Shown piece after piece: positions 1 through 9,526 of a stretch of DNA of 64,000 bases. Both the position numbers and the translations under genes were made by a program. The stretch is taken from assembly GCA_947258795.1 (NCBI GenBank), contig CAMYJU010000009.1, positions 62,001-126,000 on the forward strand, read 5' to 3'. The notes beneath the pieces were generated by a model, which did no database searches, was not told where the DNA came from, and saw only the letters and a list, made by a program, of their open reading frames with translations. Source of the stretch: an uncultured Gammaproteobacteria bacterium (GTDB lineage Bacteria; Pseudomonadota; Gammaproteobacteria; DRJJ01). Position 1 is the first letter of the stretch. Each line of letters begins with the position of its first letter.

Positions 1-2
1 TG

Positions 3-1958
3 TCCACCGATGAACTTGAACAGGTCATTACAAGTATTGATTGGGATAGCGCGTTTGATGACGATCCAAAGCGAGAAGTGCGTCCGATGCGACGCAAGCG
101 AGACGATGACATTTATCTGGTCGAACACAAGCCAGGCTTTAATGACGGCAAACTGGAATTCCCTGCCGGTCTACTTCAAGGACAAACCATTGATCTGATA
201 TTCAAGAAGATCACGCTGCCGGTAGCACATATCCATAACTTCGATAACTTACGAATTCCGTATCGTGCAGTCGCTGCTGATCTCGAGACTGGCGAGGCTG
301 TTGTACTCGGATCAGGTAACCTGGCAAAGGCAATGCGGGCAAGTATGTCGATTCCTGCCATATTCTCCCCGACAGTAATTGATGGCAAGTTGCTGGTTGA
401 TGGAGGTATTGCTAATAACCTGCCCATAAGCATTGCCCGGGAAATGGGGGCTGATGTGATTATTGCAGTGGATATCAGCACGCCTTTACTTGATCGCGAT
501 AAGATAAAGAACGTCTTTTCCATTGCTGAGCAAATTACCGGGCTTATGACCCAGGGCAATACCAAGAAACAATTGAGCACTTTAACTGATAAGGATATAT
601 TAATTCAGCCGGATCTTGGCAATATCACGACCAGCGATTTTAAACGTGCAAACGAAGCGGTTCCCACTGGTATTGACGCGGCAAATAAAATGCAGAAGGA
701 ATTAACGCGTCTATCTCTGTCGGAAGCTCAATACAGACAATATCTCCTGGAACAAGGAGAACAAAAACGGTCACCCCCGATCATTGGCTTTATACGTATC
801 GAGAACGATTCCAATCTTAGTGATGATGTTCTGGCTGCGCGCATCAACATACAGACTGGGAAACCGCTGGACATCACACAACTCGAAAAAGATATCGATC
901 AGATCTATGCACTGGATATATTTCAAAATGTCACTTACATAATCGAAGAAGAACAAGGCCAAACTGGCGTGGTCATTGATGCCAAAGCAAAATCATGGGG
1001 TCCAAACTACTTACAGTTTGGTGCCGCTATCTCAGGCAACATGCAGGGTGAAAACAGCTTCAACGTGGGTGTTGCCTACACGCGTACTGCGATCAATAAA
1101 CTCGGTGGCGAATGGCGTAGTGCCATACAACTCGGTGAAGATCCACTATTGATTACTGAAATTTATCAGCCACTGGATGTCGGATCGAAATATTTTTTCA
1201 CCGCCAAGGCACTCCTGGAGAGACGTAATATCAATGTCTTTGCAGATGGCGATCAGGTAGCAGAGTTTCGGGCCACACGTGGCGGCGCCTCGATTGCCGC
1301 CGGTCGCACGCTAGGTACCTGGGGCGATATTCGGGTCGGCTTGCGTCGCACAACCGGTGACCTTGAAGTCCGCGTCGGCGACCCATCCAATCCTGAATTT
1401 GATTTTGAGACAGGTGAAGGCTTCATTTTGTTTGAGGTGGATACTTTCGACAATGCCAACTTTCCTCATTACGGTACCCACGCCAGCCTGGAGTGGATTG
1501 CATCGCGCGACAGCCTGGGTGCGGATACTGACTTCGATCAGATACTGGCGAGTTATACTTACGCAAAAAGTTTTGGCCGTAATACCCTGCTTGGTGGTGC
1601 CACTTACCAAACCACCCTGGATGATGATGCGCCTATTCAAAGTTTATTCCGTGCCGGAGGATTCTTTAATCTATCCGGCTTTCAACAGAATGAACTCTCC
1701 GGGCAACACTATGGCAGGTTGGCGCTTGCTTATTTCCGTCGAATAAACGACTTCGAACTCCTGCCCACCTATCTCGGTGCATCACTTGAGTATGGTAATG
1801 TCTGGCAAGACGAGGAAGACATCGATCTGGATAATGCCCTGGCCGCTGGCAGTATCTTTCTCGGCGTCGATACCGTTGTTGGTCCGATTTATTTTGCCTA
1901 TGGCCATGCAGAGGGCGGCGAAGACAGCCTTTATTTCTTTCTTGGCAGATTGTTCTAG
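3..1958 (+). CDS. patatin-like phospholipase with POTRA and outer-membrane beta-barrel (5' partial)
   Basis: The reading frame is open from base 3, so the true start and the nucleophile-serine motif GxSxG lie upstream of the window. The visible 651 residues contain the catalytic-Asp motif DGG (about 399-407, LLVDGGIANNLP), which completes the Ser-Asp dyad of patatin lipases. A POTRA-like segment follows (about bases 770-990), then alternating beta-strands to the C-terminus, which ends in Phe as outer-membrane barrels do. This layout matches the RssA/PlpD type (type Vd autotransporter-like), where the lipase is carried across or held at the outer membrane. Substrate is unknown. No neighbour suggests an operon; the gene ends 260 bp before a minus-strand tRNA. 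Confidence 0.85.
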   Translation, partial: STDELEQVITSIDWDSAFDDDPKREVRPMRRKRDDDIYLVEHKPGFNDGKLEFPAGLLQGQTIDLIFKKITLPVAHIHNFDNLRIPYRAVAADLETGEAVVLGSGNLAKAMRASMSIPAIFSPTVIDGKLLVDGGIANNLPISIAREMGADVIIAVDISTPLLDRDKIKNVFSIAEQITGLMTQGNTKKQLSTLTDKDILIQPDLGNITTSDFKRANEAVPTGIDAANKMQKELTRLSLSEAQYRQYLLEQGEQKRSPPIIGFIRIENDSNLSDDVLAARINIQTGKPLDITQLEKDIDQIYALDIFQNVTYIIEEEQGQTGVVIDAKAKSWGPNYLQFGAAISGNMQGENSFNVGVAYTRTAINKLGGEWRSAIQLGEDPLLITEIYQPLDVGSKYFFTAKALLERRNINVFADGDQVAEFRATRGGASIAAGRTLGTWGDIRVGLRRTTGDLEVRVGDPSNPEFDFETGEGFILFEVDTFDNANFPHYGTHASLEWIASRDSLGADTDFDQILASYTYAKSFGRNTLLGGATYQTTLDDDAPIQSLFRAGGFFNLSGFQQNELSGQHYGRLALAYFRRINDFELLPTYLGASLEYGNVWQDEEDIDLDNALAAGSIFLGVDTVVGPIYFAYGHAEGGEDSLYFFLGRLF

Positions 1959-2218
1959 TTTCACGTAATAGACAAAAGCGCGACGCTAAGTATTACTGCG
2001 GACTGATCTCGCTGATTTCAGCTTTCATGGCCTGCGCCATACCTGGACGAACTATGATGATCTACCAGCCATTCTACTCCAGCTGTTATAGCAACCGAAT
2101 GGCCTGAAAAGCATTGATATGGTGAAACTTAAAGTTAGCCTACCCGCCAATTACTTGGCGGAGAGTGCGGATAACCTTAATTAAGTATGGATTTAGGAGT
2201 ATAACCCATTGAAAAAAT
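1959..2218. other. intergenic region, no gene seen
   Basis: This 260-bp gap lies between the patatin gene and the minus-strand initiator tRNA. A T-run on the minus strand just past the tRNA 3' end (AATTTTTTC, about 2211-2218) may help end transcription. I see no convincing ORF or hairpin. Confidence 0.4.
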
Positions 2219-2295
2219 TGGTAGCGGGGACAGGATTTGAACCTGTGACCTTCGGGTTATGAGCCCGACGAGCTGCCAGACTGCTCCACCCCGCA
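2219..2295 (-). tRNA. initiator tRNA-fMet (CAT)
   Basis: The reverse complement folds as a 77-nt tRNA with encoded CCA. The anticodon loop is CTCATAA (anticodon CAT), and the anticodon stem carries the three consecutive G:C pairs (GGG/CCC) that mark initiator tRNAs. The first acceptor pair is a T:T mismatch; a mismatch at 1:72 is another initiator hallmark, although C:A is more usual. The T-loop is TTCAAAT. It lies alone, just downstream of the terminator of the DsrE-like gene. Confidence 0.95.
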
Positions 2296-2318
2296 ACTGG
2301 TGTGCGCATACTAAGCCA

Positions 2319-2345
2319 CAAAAAAGCGGGCGACTAGCGCCCGCT
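2319..2345 (-). terminator. rho-independent terminator of the DsrE-like gene
   Basis: On the minus strand an AGCGGGCG/CGCCCGCT-type stem with a very short loop is followed by six T residues. It sits about 40 bp beyond the stop of the DsrE-like lipoprotein gene. Confidence 0.85.
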
Positions 2346-2386
2346 AATATTGCTAATAGTTATTATTTTTAGTATCTAGTCAGCTA

Positions 2387-2848
2387 TTAAGGCTTGATGT
2401 AGTAGTAGCCTTTCTGCTGCAGATCAGCCAACTGAGCAACGCCTGATGGAATAACCTTGGCATTCAGATTGATTTTGTTCTTGTCAATCTTCTTGCCACG
2501 GATGGTGTTGGCGCAAATCTGGAATTTAACACCACGGTTAGCCAGCTTCTGGATGGTTTCTTCGAAACCACGGCCTTTCTTATCCTTGCTGCCATCAACC
2601 AGTGAGAAAGCACCTTTACTGTGAGTAACAATAATGATTTCAACATTCTTGTCGCCCAGCGCGTTCAGGTGGTTTTTAACGTTACGGAATGCGCCAAATG
2701 CGCTATTGATGTCATTTACGTGGTACGCAACTTTCTGCTGCATATAGCCATTCTTCGCTGGCTTCAGGTTCTCTCCACCGCAGGCTACCAGTGAGGCTCC
2801 CAGCACAGTTGTAGCCGCAATCAGGGAAATACGTTTAATGTGACTCAT
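2387..2848 (-). CDS. DsrE/DsrF-like lipoprotein
   Basis: This is a 153-residue protein. I start it at the ATG at 2848 because GGAGGAG lies about 7 nt upstream; an ATG 18 nt earlier has no such site. Residues 1-23 form a lipoprotein signal ending in the lipobox LVAC (C23). The rest resembles the DsrE/TusD fold: an internal IIIVTHSKGAF strand-loop and a late conserved cysteine (C112, in QICANT) at the place of the sulfur-carrying or active Cys. Proteins of this kind are often found near sulfur metabolism, but an envelope-anchored form has no certain role. The gene is monocistronic with its own terminator; upstream is an AT-rich promoter region. Confidence 0.75.
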   Translation of the reverse strand: MSHIKRISLIAATTVLGASLVACGGENLKPAKNGYMQQKVAYHVNDINSAFGAFRNVKNHLNALGDKNVEIIIVTHSKGAFSLVDGSKDKKGRGFEETIQKLANRGVKFQICANTIRGKKIDKNKINLNAKVIPSGVAQLADLQQKGYYYIKP

Positions 2849-3069
2849 ACAACACTCCTCCAACATATATATGTAATTGTAAACAATAGTTAATATTGCA
2901 AGTCTTATTCCATAAACTACCGATGGATATATTTATTTTATTTCCTATAACTATCATATAGTTACCGGTATATTAGTACGTGTTTTTATATATATAAGCT
3001 TATTTTTACCTCCTTTTTATATGCATGTTGCAGTATTTCAGCTATAAATATCATTGTTTTTTGCAATAC

Positions 3070-4425
3070 TCATTCGACTTCCTCATAGCGCCTTAGTTTG
3101 CGCCACAGCGTGGTCTTGTCGATACCCAGGATTTGTGCGGCACGCGTCTTTTTGCCGCCGGCATGCTCCAGCACATGGCGGATATATTCCTGCTCGAGCT
3201 TCTCCAGCGAGACAAAATCTTCCTCGGGGAAACGCATGCCGTCACTTTCTTCCTGTTTCGGGATACTTGGCAGGCGCCCGGCCTCAGGCCAGCTTAATAC
3301 CGGACTGTCAGCAAGGATAATGCAGCGTTCAACCACATTGCGAAGTTCACGTACATTGCCATGCCAGTCATGCTCATACAGATGGCGCATGGATACCGGA
3401 TCAAAACCCTGCACACGTCGGTCATAGCGCTCCGAAAACTCGCCAAGAAAATGTTCAACCAGTGAAGGAATGTCTTCCCGCCGATCGTTCAGGGGGGGGA
3501 CATGAATATTGACCACGTTCAGTCGATGATAAAAGTCATGCCTGAAATCCCCGTTAGCGACCATTGCGGCGAGATCGCGGTTACTGGCCGCGATGATGCG
3601 TATATCGATCGCGATCGGCTCAGTACTGCCGACACGGGTTACGCGCTGATTTTCGATGGCACGCATAAGCTTGACCTGCATCGCGTCCGAGATATTACTG
3701 ATCTCGTCCAGGAACAGGGTGCCACCACTGGCCTGCTCCATTAATCCCCTTTTACGCTGACTGGCGCCAGTAAACGCGCCCTTTTCATGCCCGAACAATT
3801 CACTTTCCAACAAGGTTTCGGTCAGTGCACCACAATCAATGACAACAAAGGGTGCATCACTGTCAGGACCACAGTCGTGCAGGGCGCGGGCGACCAGTTC
3901 CTTGCCGGTACCGGACTCTCCTTCGATGATAACGTTACAACGCACATCGGAGACCTTATCGATGGTCGCGAACAGGGATTTCATGACCGGTGTGTCACCG
4001 ATCATGCCGAAGCGGTTGCGGTCCTGTCTAAGCTGGCGTTTAAGCAGGCGATTCTCGTCCTTGAGCTTGACCGATTGCTGGGTACGCTCGATGATCAGTT
4101 TGAGTTCCTTGAAGTCGAACGGCTTCTTGATAAAGTCGGTTGCGCCCAGTTTCATGGCTTCAACCGCGTTCTCCACCGATGAGTAACCGGTCATGACCAA
4201 CACCGGCATGTCCTCGTCGATTTCACGCAGTTTCCCCAGCAGCTCGAACCCGGTCATACCGGGCATACGTAAATCGGTAATCACCAGGTCCGCACCGGTA
4301 TTGTTGACTTCATCAATGGCTTCCTGCCCGGACTGGTAGGTCTTGCACTGGATATCACAGCGGTCACAATGCCGCTGCATAACTGAACAGGTTACAGGAT
4401 CATCATCTACAAATAATAATTTCAT
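3070..4425 (-). CDS. sigma54-dependent response regulator (NtrC family)
   Basis: This 451-residue protein has the full NtrC layout. The receiver domain has an acidic pocket at D7-D9, phosphoacceptor D51 and K101. The AAA+ domain has Walker A GESGTGKE at 169-176 and the sigma54-contacting GAFTGA loop at 216-221. The C-terminus is a Fis-type helix-turn-helix ([16 protein letters not shown]). It should activate RNA polymerase-sigma54 at -24/-12 promoters when phosphorylated. The cognate kinase gene lies 18 bp upstream in the same operon. Target genes are unknown; I could not identify a -24/-12 site nearby. Confidence 0.93.
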   Translation of the reverse strand: MKLLFVDDDPVTCSVMQRHCDRCDIQCKTYQSGQEAIDEVNNTGADLVITDLRMPGMTGFELLGKLREIDEDMPVLVMTGYSSVENAVEAMKLGATDFIKKPFDFKELKLIIERTQQSVKLKDENRLLKRQLRQDRNRFGMIGDTPVMKSLFATIDKVSDVRCNVIIEGESGTGKELVARALHDCGPDSDAPFVVIDCGALTETLLESELFGHEKGAFTGASQRKRGLMEQASGGTLFLDEISNISDAMQVKLMRAIENQRVTRVGSTEPIAIDIRIIAASNRDLAAMVANGDFRHDFYHRLNVVNIHVPPLNDRREDIPSLVEHFLGEFSERYDRRVQGFDPVSMRHLYEHDWHGNVRELRNVVERCIILADSPVLSWPEAGRLPSIPKQEESDGMRFPEEDFVSLEKLEQEYIRHVLEHAGGKKTRAAQILGIDKTTLWRKLRRYEEVE

Positions 4426-4443
4426 AATTCATGTTACGGAACA

Positions 4444-6384
4444 TCAGGCCGTATTAAGTAAATCTGTGGATTCACCTGACTCCGCTCCATGATTGACAGG
4501 TAATTCGATACAAACCAACAAACCGCCTTCCGGGCGATTATCCAATGAAATAGTGCCACCATGCTTGTTGACAATACCATAGCTGACAGAGAGACCCAGG
4601 CCGGTACCAGTGCCCTCCGGCTTGGTGGTGAAGAACGGGCTGAACACACGCGACAGGTCTTCCTGACTGATACCACTACCCTGATCGGTAATCTCGATAT
4701 GCACAGTCTGTTCGTTATCCAGGCGTGCTAGCACGCCAATCACCGAATCGATATGTGACTCATGAATTGCGTTGATCAGGATATTGATCAATACCTGCTG
4801 CAATTGCGCTGCATCCCCGAACATCATCAACGGATGTTCAATATCAACATCCATCCTGATGCTGGAAGTCTCGAGCCGGTGATTGAATACCGTCAGGGTG
4901 TTATCCAGCAGTTCAGCCATATCGAACGCTTCTGACTTGGGCTCGGTTTCACGGGCAAAATTCAGGATACCCTGTACGATACGGGCACAGCGTTTACCTT
5001 CACCGGTTAGCGCCTTGAGATCGGCTTTCGCCTGGACGTCATGATCGGGTATCGCGTCATCAATCAGTGAGGCCAGTGACATGATATTCATCAACGGGTT
5101 ATTGATTTCATGACCGATACCCGCTGCCATCTGCCCTACTGCGGCAAGTCGGTCTGCCTGCTTGGCCGCTATCTCAGCCTTGTCACGCTCATCCCTGGCG
5201 CTCGATAACTTGTCGCACAGGTAGTTAAAGGCCTTGCCGGCCACGCCAATCTCGTCGCTGCGCAGGTCCTGGTAACGGGTTTGTCTCTCACCATCGGCAA
5301 ACCGGGTGATGATCTGCGCCAGTTCATGGACCGGTTCTGCCAATCTTGCCGATGCCCAGCGCGCAATCAACAGGCTGAATATCATACCGACAATAATCAG
5401 TCCGGTTACCCAGTTGCGCAGGTTACCAAGTGGCGCGAGTATGGTGTCACGATTACTGTCGATAATCAGTAGCCACTGTGTGTCCCTGTCCTGATACGGA
5501 TAAAATTTGTGGTAGAAAAACATGCGTTCATCGTCTGTTACCACAACACCCTGGTCGGAGCCTTTCTTGATCGATGACCACTGACCGGTTTTCAGTAGTC
5601 GGGGTAAGCGGTAGTCTGTCCCGACCTGGTTCGCAAAACGCCAGTCAGCATTCTTATGGTATAGAAAAATGCCGTCCCTTTCCGCATCCGTGTTCAGTTC
5701 AACGATATAGGCCTGGCCCTGGAACGCGCCTAGCGCCGCCTCAACCGCATCGTCGAAGCGCTTGCCCCACATATTGACGATCAGCATACCCAGGTTCAGT
5801 TCAAGCTCGTCCCGTATCGGCGCAGTATAGCGCACCATGGCCGGACAGAACTCGACCTCACCGGACACCTTGCCTCGTTCGAAATTCGAGATATTGATCT
5901 CGTCGTCTGATTTTTTCGCCTGCTTGAAAAAGGGTTTATAGGCGATATCTTCAACGAACGGCAGGCCCGACTGGTTCTTGTGCTTGTTTGCTATCAAGCG
6001 ACCTTCTTTCACCTTGACCAGAGTCTTGCCATCGACATCAGTAAAACGCAGGGCCTGTATACTCGGGACGGTCGACTGATAGTTCAGGAAAAAGGCCATA
6101 AGCTGGGTAGCGCGCTCTTCATAACGCTCATAGTCGCGGTTATGAAGCATTTGCGCAAAGTCCCTGACCACCGGCACCTTGGACAGCCCCCGAACCAGGG
6201 ATTTCTGGTTATTCATCAAGGTGTCGATCTCACCAGCCATCTTGAACAGAGTGGTGTACAACTCCTGGCTGGTACGTTGTTCGAGGTCCTTTTCGATATG
6301 GTTGACCACACCAAACAACAATACCAGCAATGGCACGATGGCCATCAGGCTGATCACAAGAAACAGTTTTTGACGTAACAGCAT
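4444..6384 (-). CDS. membrane sensor histidine kinase, partner of the NtrC-type regulator
   Basis: This 646-residue kinase has a transmembrane helix at about 7-27, a periplasmic sensor region of about 300 residues (double-Cache-like by length and pattern), a second helix at about 324-343 and then a HAMP linker. The HisKA domain has phosphoacceptor H425 in GHEINNPL. The HATPase domain has an N-box (NILINAIHES), DQGSG and GTGTGLGL. The type resembles AtoS/ZraS/DctB-like kinases that pair with sigma54 activators. It is transcribed ahead of its regulator. The periplasmic domain gives no clear ligand. Confidence 0.92.
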   Translation of the reverse strand: MLLRQKLFLVISLMAIVPLLVLLFGVVNHIEKDLEQRTSQELYTTLFKMAGEIDTLMNNQKSLVRGLSKVPVVRDFAQMLHNRDYERYEERATQLMAFFLNYQSTVPSIQALRFTDVDGKTLVKVKEGRLIANKHKNQSGLPFVEDIAYKPFFKQAKKSDDEINISNFERGKVSGEVEFCPAMVRYTAPIRDELELNLGMLIVNMWGKRFDDAVEAALGAFQGQAYIVELNTDAERDGIFLYHKNADWRFANQVGTDYRLPRLLKTGQWSSIKKGSDQGVVVTDDERMFFYHKFYPYQDRDTQWLLIIDSNRDTILAPLGNLRNWVTGLIIVGMIFSLLIARWASARLAEPVHELAQIITRFADGERQTRYQDLRSDEIGVAGKAFNYLCDKLSSARDERDKAEIAAKQADRLAAVGQMAAGIGHEINNPLMNIMSLASLIDDAIPDHDVQAKADLKALTGEGKRCARIVQGILNFARETEPKSEAFDMAELLDNTLTVFNHRLETSSIRMDVDIEHPLMMFGDAAQLQQVLINILINAIHESHIDSVIGVLARLDNEQTVHIEITDQGSGISQEDLSRVFSPFFTTKPEGTGTGLGLSVSYGIVNKHGGTISLDNRPEGGLLVCIELPVNHGAESGESTDLLNTA

Positions 6385-6500
6385 GCCTACATATTAGCAC
6401 AGGGTGCAAATTGCAGCGTACTTTTTATGAGGATTTTTAGAATATTAGGATATTTTAATAGTACTCATTAGCCGTAGACCCTGAATGACACAAACCAGGA

Positions 6501-7940
6501 TCAGGCCAGGGCCGCAACACACAGCGCCATCAGCGACCCGGGGAACAGCCCCAGACCCAGCACCACGATGCCGTTCAGGCTCAGTGCCAGGCGCATATCT
6601 GCGCTGCCTTCCAGTACCTGCTCGTCTTCAGGTGCATCAAAGTACATCAGTTTAACCATACGGATATAGTAAAAGGCACCGATCACCGAGAAGAATACTG
6701 CAACGATAGCCAGCCAGGTCATGTCATTGTTGATCACAGCTTCCAATACCCACAGTTTGGCGAAGAAACCGACGGTTGGCGGCACCCCTGCCATGGAAAA
6801 CATCAGGATCAACATCACAAACGCATACCAGGGATTACGCTGATTCAGGCCTTTATAGTCATCCAGCTGGTCTGCCTCAAAGCCGTTACGACTCATCAGG
6901 ATAATTACCCCGAATGCACCCAGCGAGGTGATCGCATAGGTAATGGTGTAGAACATCGCAGCTGAATAACCGGCCTTGTCAGCTGCGATAATACCCAGCA
7001 GGATGAAACCGACATGTGAAATCGTTGAATAGGCCAGCATACGTTTCAGATTGGTCTGTGCGATCGCAATCACGTTACCGATGGCCATAGACAGGACTGC
7101 CAGCATGATCAGCATGGTCTGCCAGTCTGACTGCAGGCCCGGCATGGTTTCGACCAGCAGGCGCATGACCATTGCAAAAGCGGCGATCTTCGGTGCCGAC
7201 GCGATGTAAAGGGTCACGGAAGTCGGTGAGCCATGATAGATATCCGGCAACCACATATGGAAAGGTACCGCACCCAGTTTGAATGCCAGTCCAACGATAA
7301 TAAACACCAGTCCGAATGCCTGGATCTGTTTGCTGGCTGTACCGGAGTTAATGCTGTCGTTGATTGCAGAGATATCCAGTGTACCGTTGGCACCGTACAG
7401 CATCGACATTCCGTATAACAGCATGCCCGATGCAATCGCACCGAGTACGAAATACTTCATTGCAGACTCGGATGCCACCATCGAGTCCCTGTCATAGGCG
7501 ACCAGCGCGTACATGGAAAGGGACAGCAGTTCCAGACCCAGATAGATGGTCAGGAAATTATGTGCCGAGATCATCACCATCATACCCATCATGCCGAACA
7601 GGCCGAGCGCATAATACTCGCCCTTCAGCAGGCCACGCTTGGTCAGGTAGGCCCTGGAATACAGGAATATACCAATCATCACGACATACATGGCCAGTTT
7701 CAGTAACACTGACATACTGTCATTGACAAACATGCCCGAGAATGTCACCACGGTATCCGTGCCGAACTGATTGAAAGTTAATACGGCAGCGACAATAACG
7801 GTTAACTGCGTCAGGTAGTAGGTAATGCTGCGACGCGCATCACTCAGAAACTGATCCAGGATCAGGATCACACATGTCATGGCCAGAACAAACATTTCCG
7901 GGTAGGCCTGGGTGAAATCCGGCATCGTAAAATTGATCAT
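6501..7940 (-). CDS. nuoN: NADH-quinone oxidoreductase subunit N
   Basis: The 479-residue polytopic protein is the antiporter-like membrane subunit N of complex I. It belongs to the Mrp-antiporter-related family of proton-pumping modules and shows the family core, with conserved lysines in hydrophobic helices and the [17 protein letters not shown] segment. It is the last gene of the nuoA-N operon, 51 bp after nuoM. A 116-bp AT-rich gap separates it from the histidine kinase gene; I see no strong terminator there. Confidence 0.97.
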   Translation of the reverse strand: MINFTMPDFTQAYPEMFVLAMTCVILILDQFLSDARRSITYYLTQLTVIVAAVLTFNQFGTDTVVTFSGMFVNDSMSVLLKLAMYVVMIGIFLYSRAYLTKRGLLKGEYYALGLFGMMGMMVMISAHNFLTIYLGLELLSLSMYALVAYDRDSMVASESAMKYFVLGAIASGMLLYGMSMLYGANGTLDISAINDSINSGTASKQIQAFGLVFIIVGLAFKLGAVPFHMWLPDIYHGSPTSVTLYIASAPKIAAFAMVMRLLVETMPGLQSDWQTMLIMLAVLSMAIGNVIAIAQTNLKRMLAYSTISHVGFILLGIIAADKAGYSAAMFYTITYAITSLGAFGVIILMSRNGFEADQLDDYKGLNQRNPWYAFVMLILMFSMAGVPPTVGFFAKLWVLEAVINNDMTWLAIVAVFFSVIGAFYYIRMVKLMYFDAPEDEQVLEGSADMRLALSLNGIVVLGLGLFPGSLMALCVAALA

Positions 7941-7991
7941 TGCTTTACACCTGAACGCATTGTCTGCTGACTGTCTATCATAATCCTGGCT

Positions 7992-9515
7992 CTACAACTT
8001 GCTTACCGATACATGTTGTAACAGGTTGGCGACACTGGCATGCATCACATCAACCAGTGGCGCAGGCCACAGGCCCAGCACCAGTACTGCGACTGCCAGC
8101 GTAGATAAAATAACAAACTCCCGGCCATTGAGATCCTTCAGTGCAGCGACATTGTCATTGGCCACTTCACCGTATATCGTGCGCTTGACCATCCACAGGG
8201 TATAGGCCGCGCCCAGTATCAGCGTGGTTGCAGCCAGGAAGGCATACCAGAAATTAGCCTGAAAGCTGCCGATAATAACCATGAACTCGCCAACAAATCC
8301 CGAGGTGCCTGGCAGGCCGGCGTTGGACATCGCGAAAAATACCATTAGTGCCGCAAACACCGGCATGGTATTGGCTACACCGCCATAGTCATTAATATTC
8401 CGGCTATGCATGCGATCATAAAGCACCCCTACACACAGGAACAGTGCACCCGAGATAAAGCCATGGGAGATCATCTGTACCAAGCCTCCCTCGACACCGA
8501 GTACGGCCTTTTCCCAGCCACCGGTCTTGTCGAAAATATCGTATGCGATGAAAAAGCCCAGCGTAACAAAACCCATATGGGCAATGGATGAGTATGCAAT
8601 CAGCTTTTTCATATCGCTTTGGATCAGCGCGACGAAACCGATATAAACCACCGCGACCAGGGACATCAGGATGATCAACCAGCTCAGTTCATTACTCGCA
8701 TCCGGAGTAATCGGCAGGCTGAAACGCAGGAAGCCGTAGCCACCGATCTTCAACATGATCGCGGCCAGGATCACTGACCCACCGGTAGGTGCTTCCACGT
8801 GCGCATCAGGCAACCAGGTGTGCACCGGCCACATCGGTACCTTGACCGCAAATGCGAGCAGGAACGCAAAAAAGATATAGATCTGTTCGACCCGACCCAG
8901 TGACAGCGCATGAAAGTCCAGTATCGAGAAGGTTCCCTGGGTCTGTATTCCTTGAGAATGCATATACATATAGATCAGCGCGACCAGCATGAACACCGAG
9001 CCGAGGAAGGTATACAGGAAGAACTTGATGGTTGCATAGACACGGCGCGGCCCGCCCCAGACACCGATGATCAGGAACATCGGGATCAGCATGGCCTCCC
9101 AGAACACATAGAACAACACCGCATCCAGCGCACTGAACACACCGATCATGATGCCTTCCATAATCAGGAAGGATGCCATGTACTGGCTAACCCTGGACTT
9201 GATCGATTCCCAGCCTGCGAGTACGACCAGTACCGTGGTAAACGAGGTCAACAGGATCAGCGGCATCGAGATGCCGTCTATACCCAGATAGTAATGAACA
9301 TTGAAGTGGTCGATCCAGGGCATTTTCTCAACGAACTGCATCTTGGCAGTGCTTGAGTCAAAATGGCTGTACAGCGGCAGTGTCAGGATGAAGGTTGCTA
9401 CAGAAGTGATCAGCGCAATTGGACGAGCTGCCCGTTCACCGCTGATCAGCAGTAACAGACCACCCAGCACGGGCAACCAGATTACAACACTCAGGATTGG
9501 CCATTCCAAAGACAT
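7992..9515 (-). CDS. nuoM: NADH-quinone oxidoreductase subunit M
   Basis: This 507-residue multi-spanning subunit is the second antiporter-like proton channel of complex I. Family signatures include VFYVFWEAMLIPMF (key Glu in a helix), a PMWPVHTWLPDAHVEAPTGGS loop and IAYSSIAHMGF. Length is normal. It is co-transcribed with nuoL (11 bp upstream) and nuoN. Confidence 0.97.
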   Translation of the reverse strand: MSLEWPILSVVIWLPVLGGLLLLISGERAARPIALITSVATFILTLPLYSHFDSSTAKMQFVEKMPWIDHFNVHYYLGIDGISMPLILLTSFTTVLVVLAGWESIKSRVSQYMASFLIMEGIMIGVFSALDAVLFYVFWEAMLIPMFLIIGVWGGPRRVYATIKFFLYTFLGSVFMLVALIYMYMHSQGIQTQGTFSILDFHALSLGRVEQIYIFFAFLLAFAVKVPMWPVHTWLPDAHVEAPTGGSVILAAIMLKIGGYGFLRFSLPITPDASNELSWLIILMSLVAVVYIGFVALIQSDMKKLIAYSSIAHMGFVTLGFFIAYDIFDKTGGWEKAVLGVEGGLVQMISHGFISGALFLCVGVLYDRMHSRNINDYGGVANTMPVFAALMVFFAMSNAGLPGTSGFVGEFMVIIGSFQANFWYAFLAATTLILGAAYTLWMVKRTIYGEVANDNVAALKDLNGREFVILSTLAVAVLVLGLWPAPLVDVMHASVANLLQHVSVSKL

Positions 9516-9526
9516 TCAGCGCCCCT

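Noticed and set aside
13-198. A 62-codon frame at the left edge in another frame
   Set aside because: It lies inside the patatin-barrel frame, which is open from base 3 and is clearly coding.
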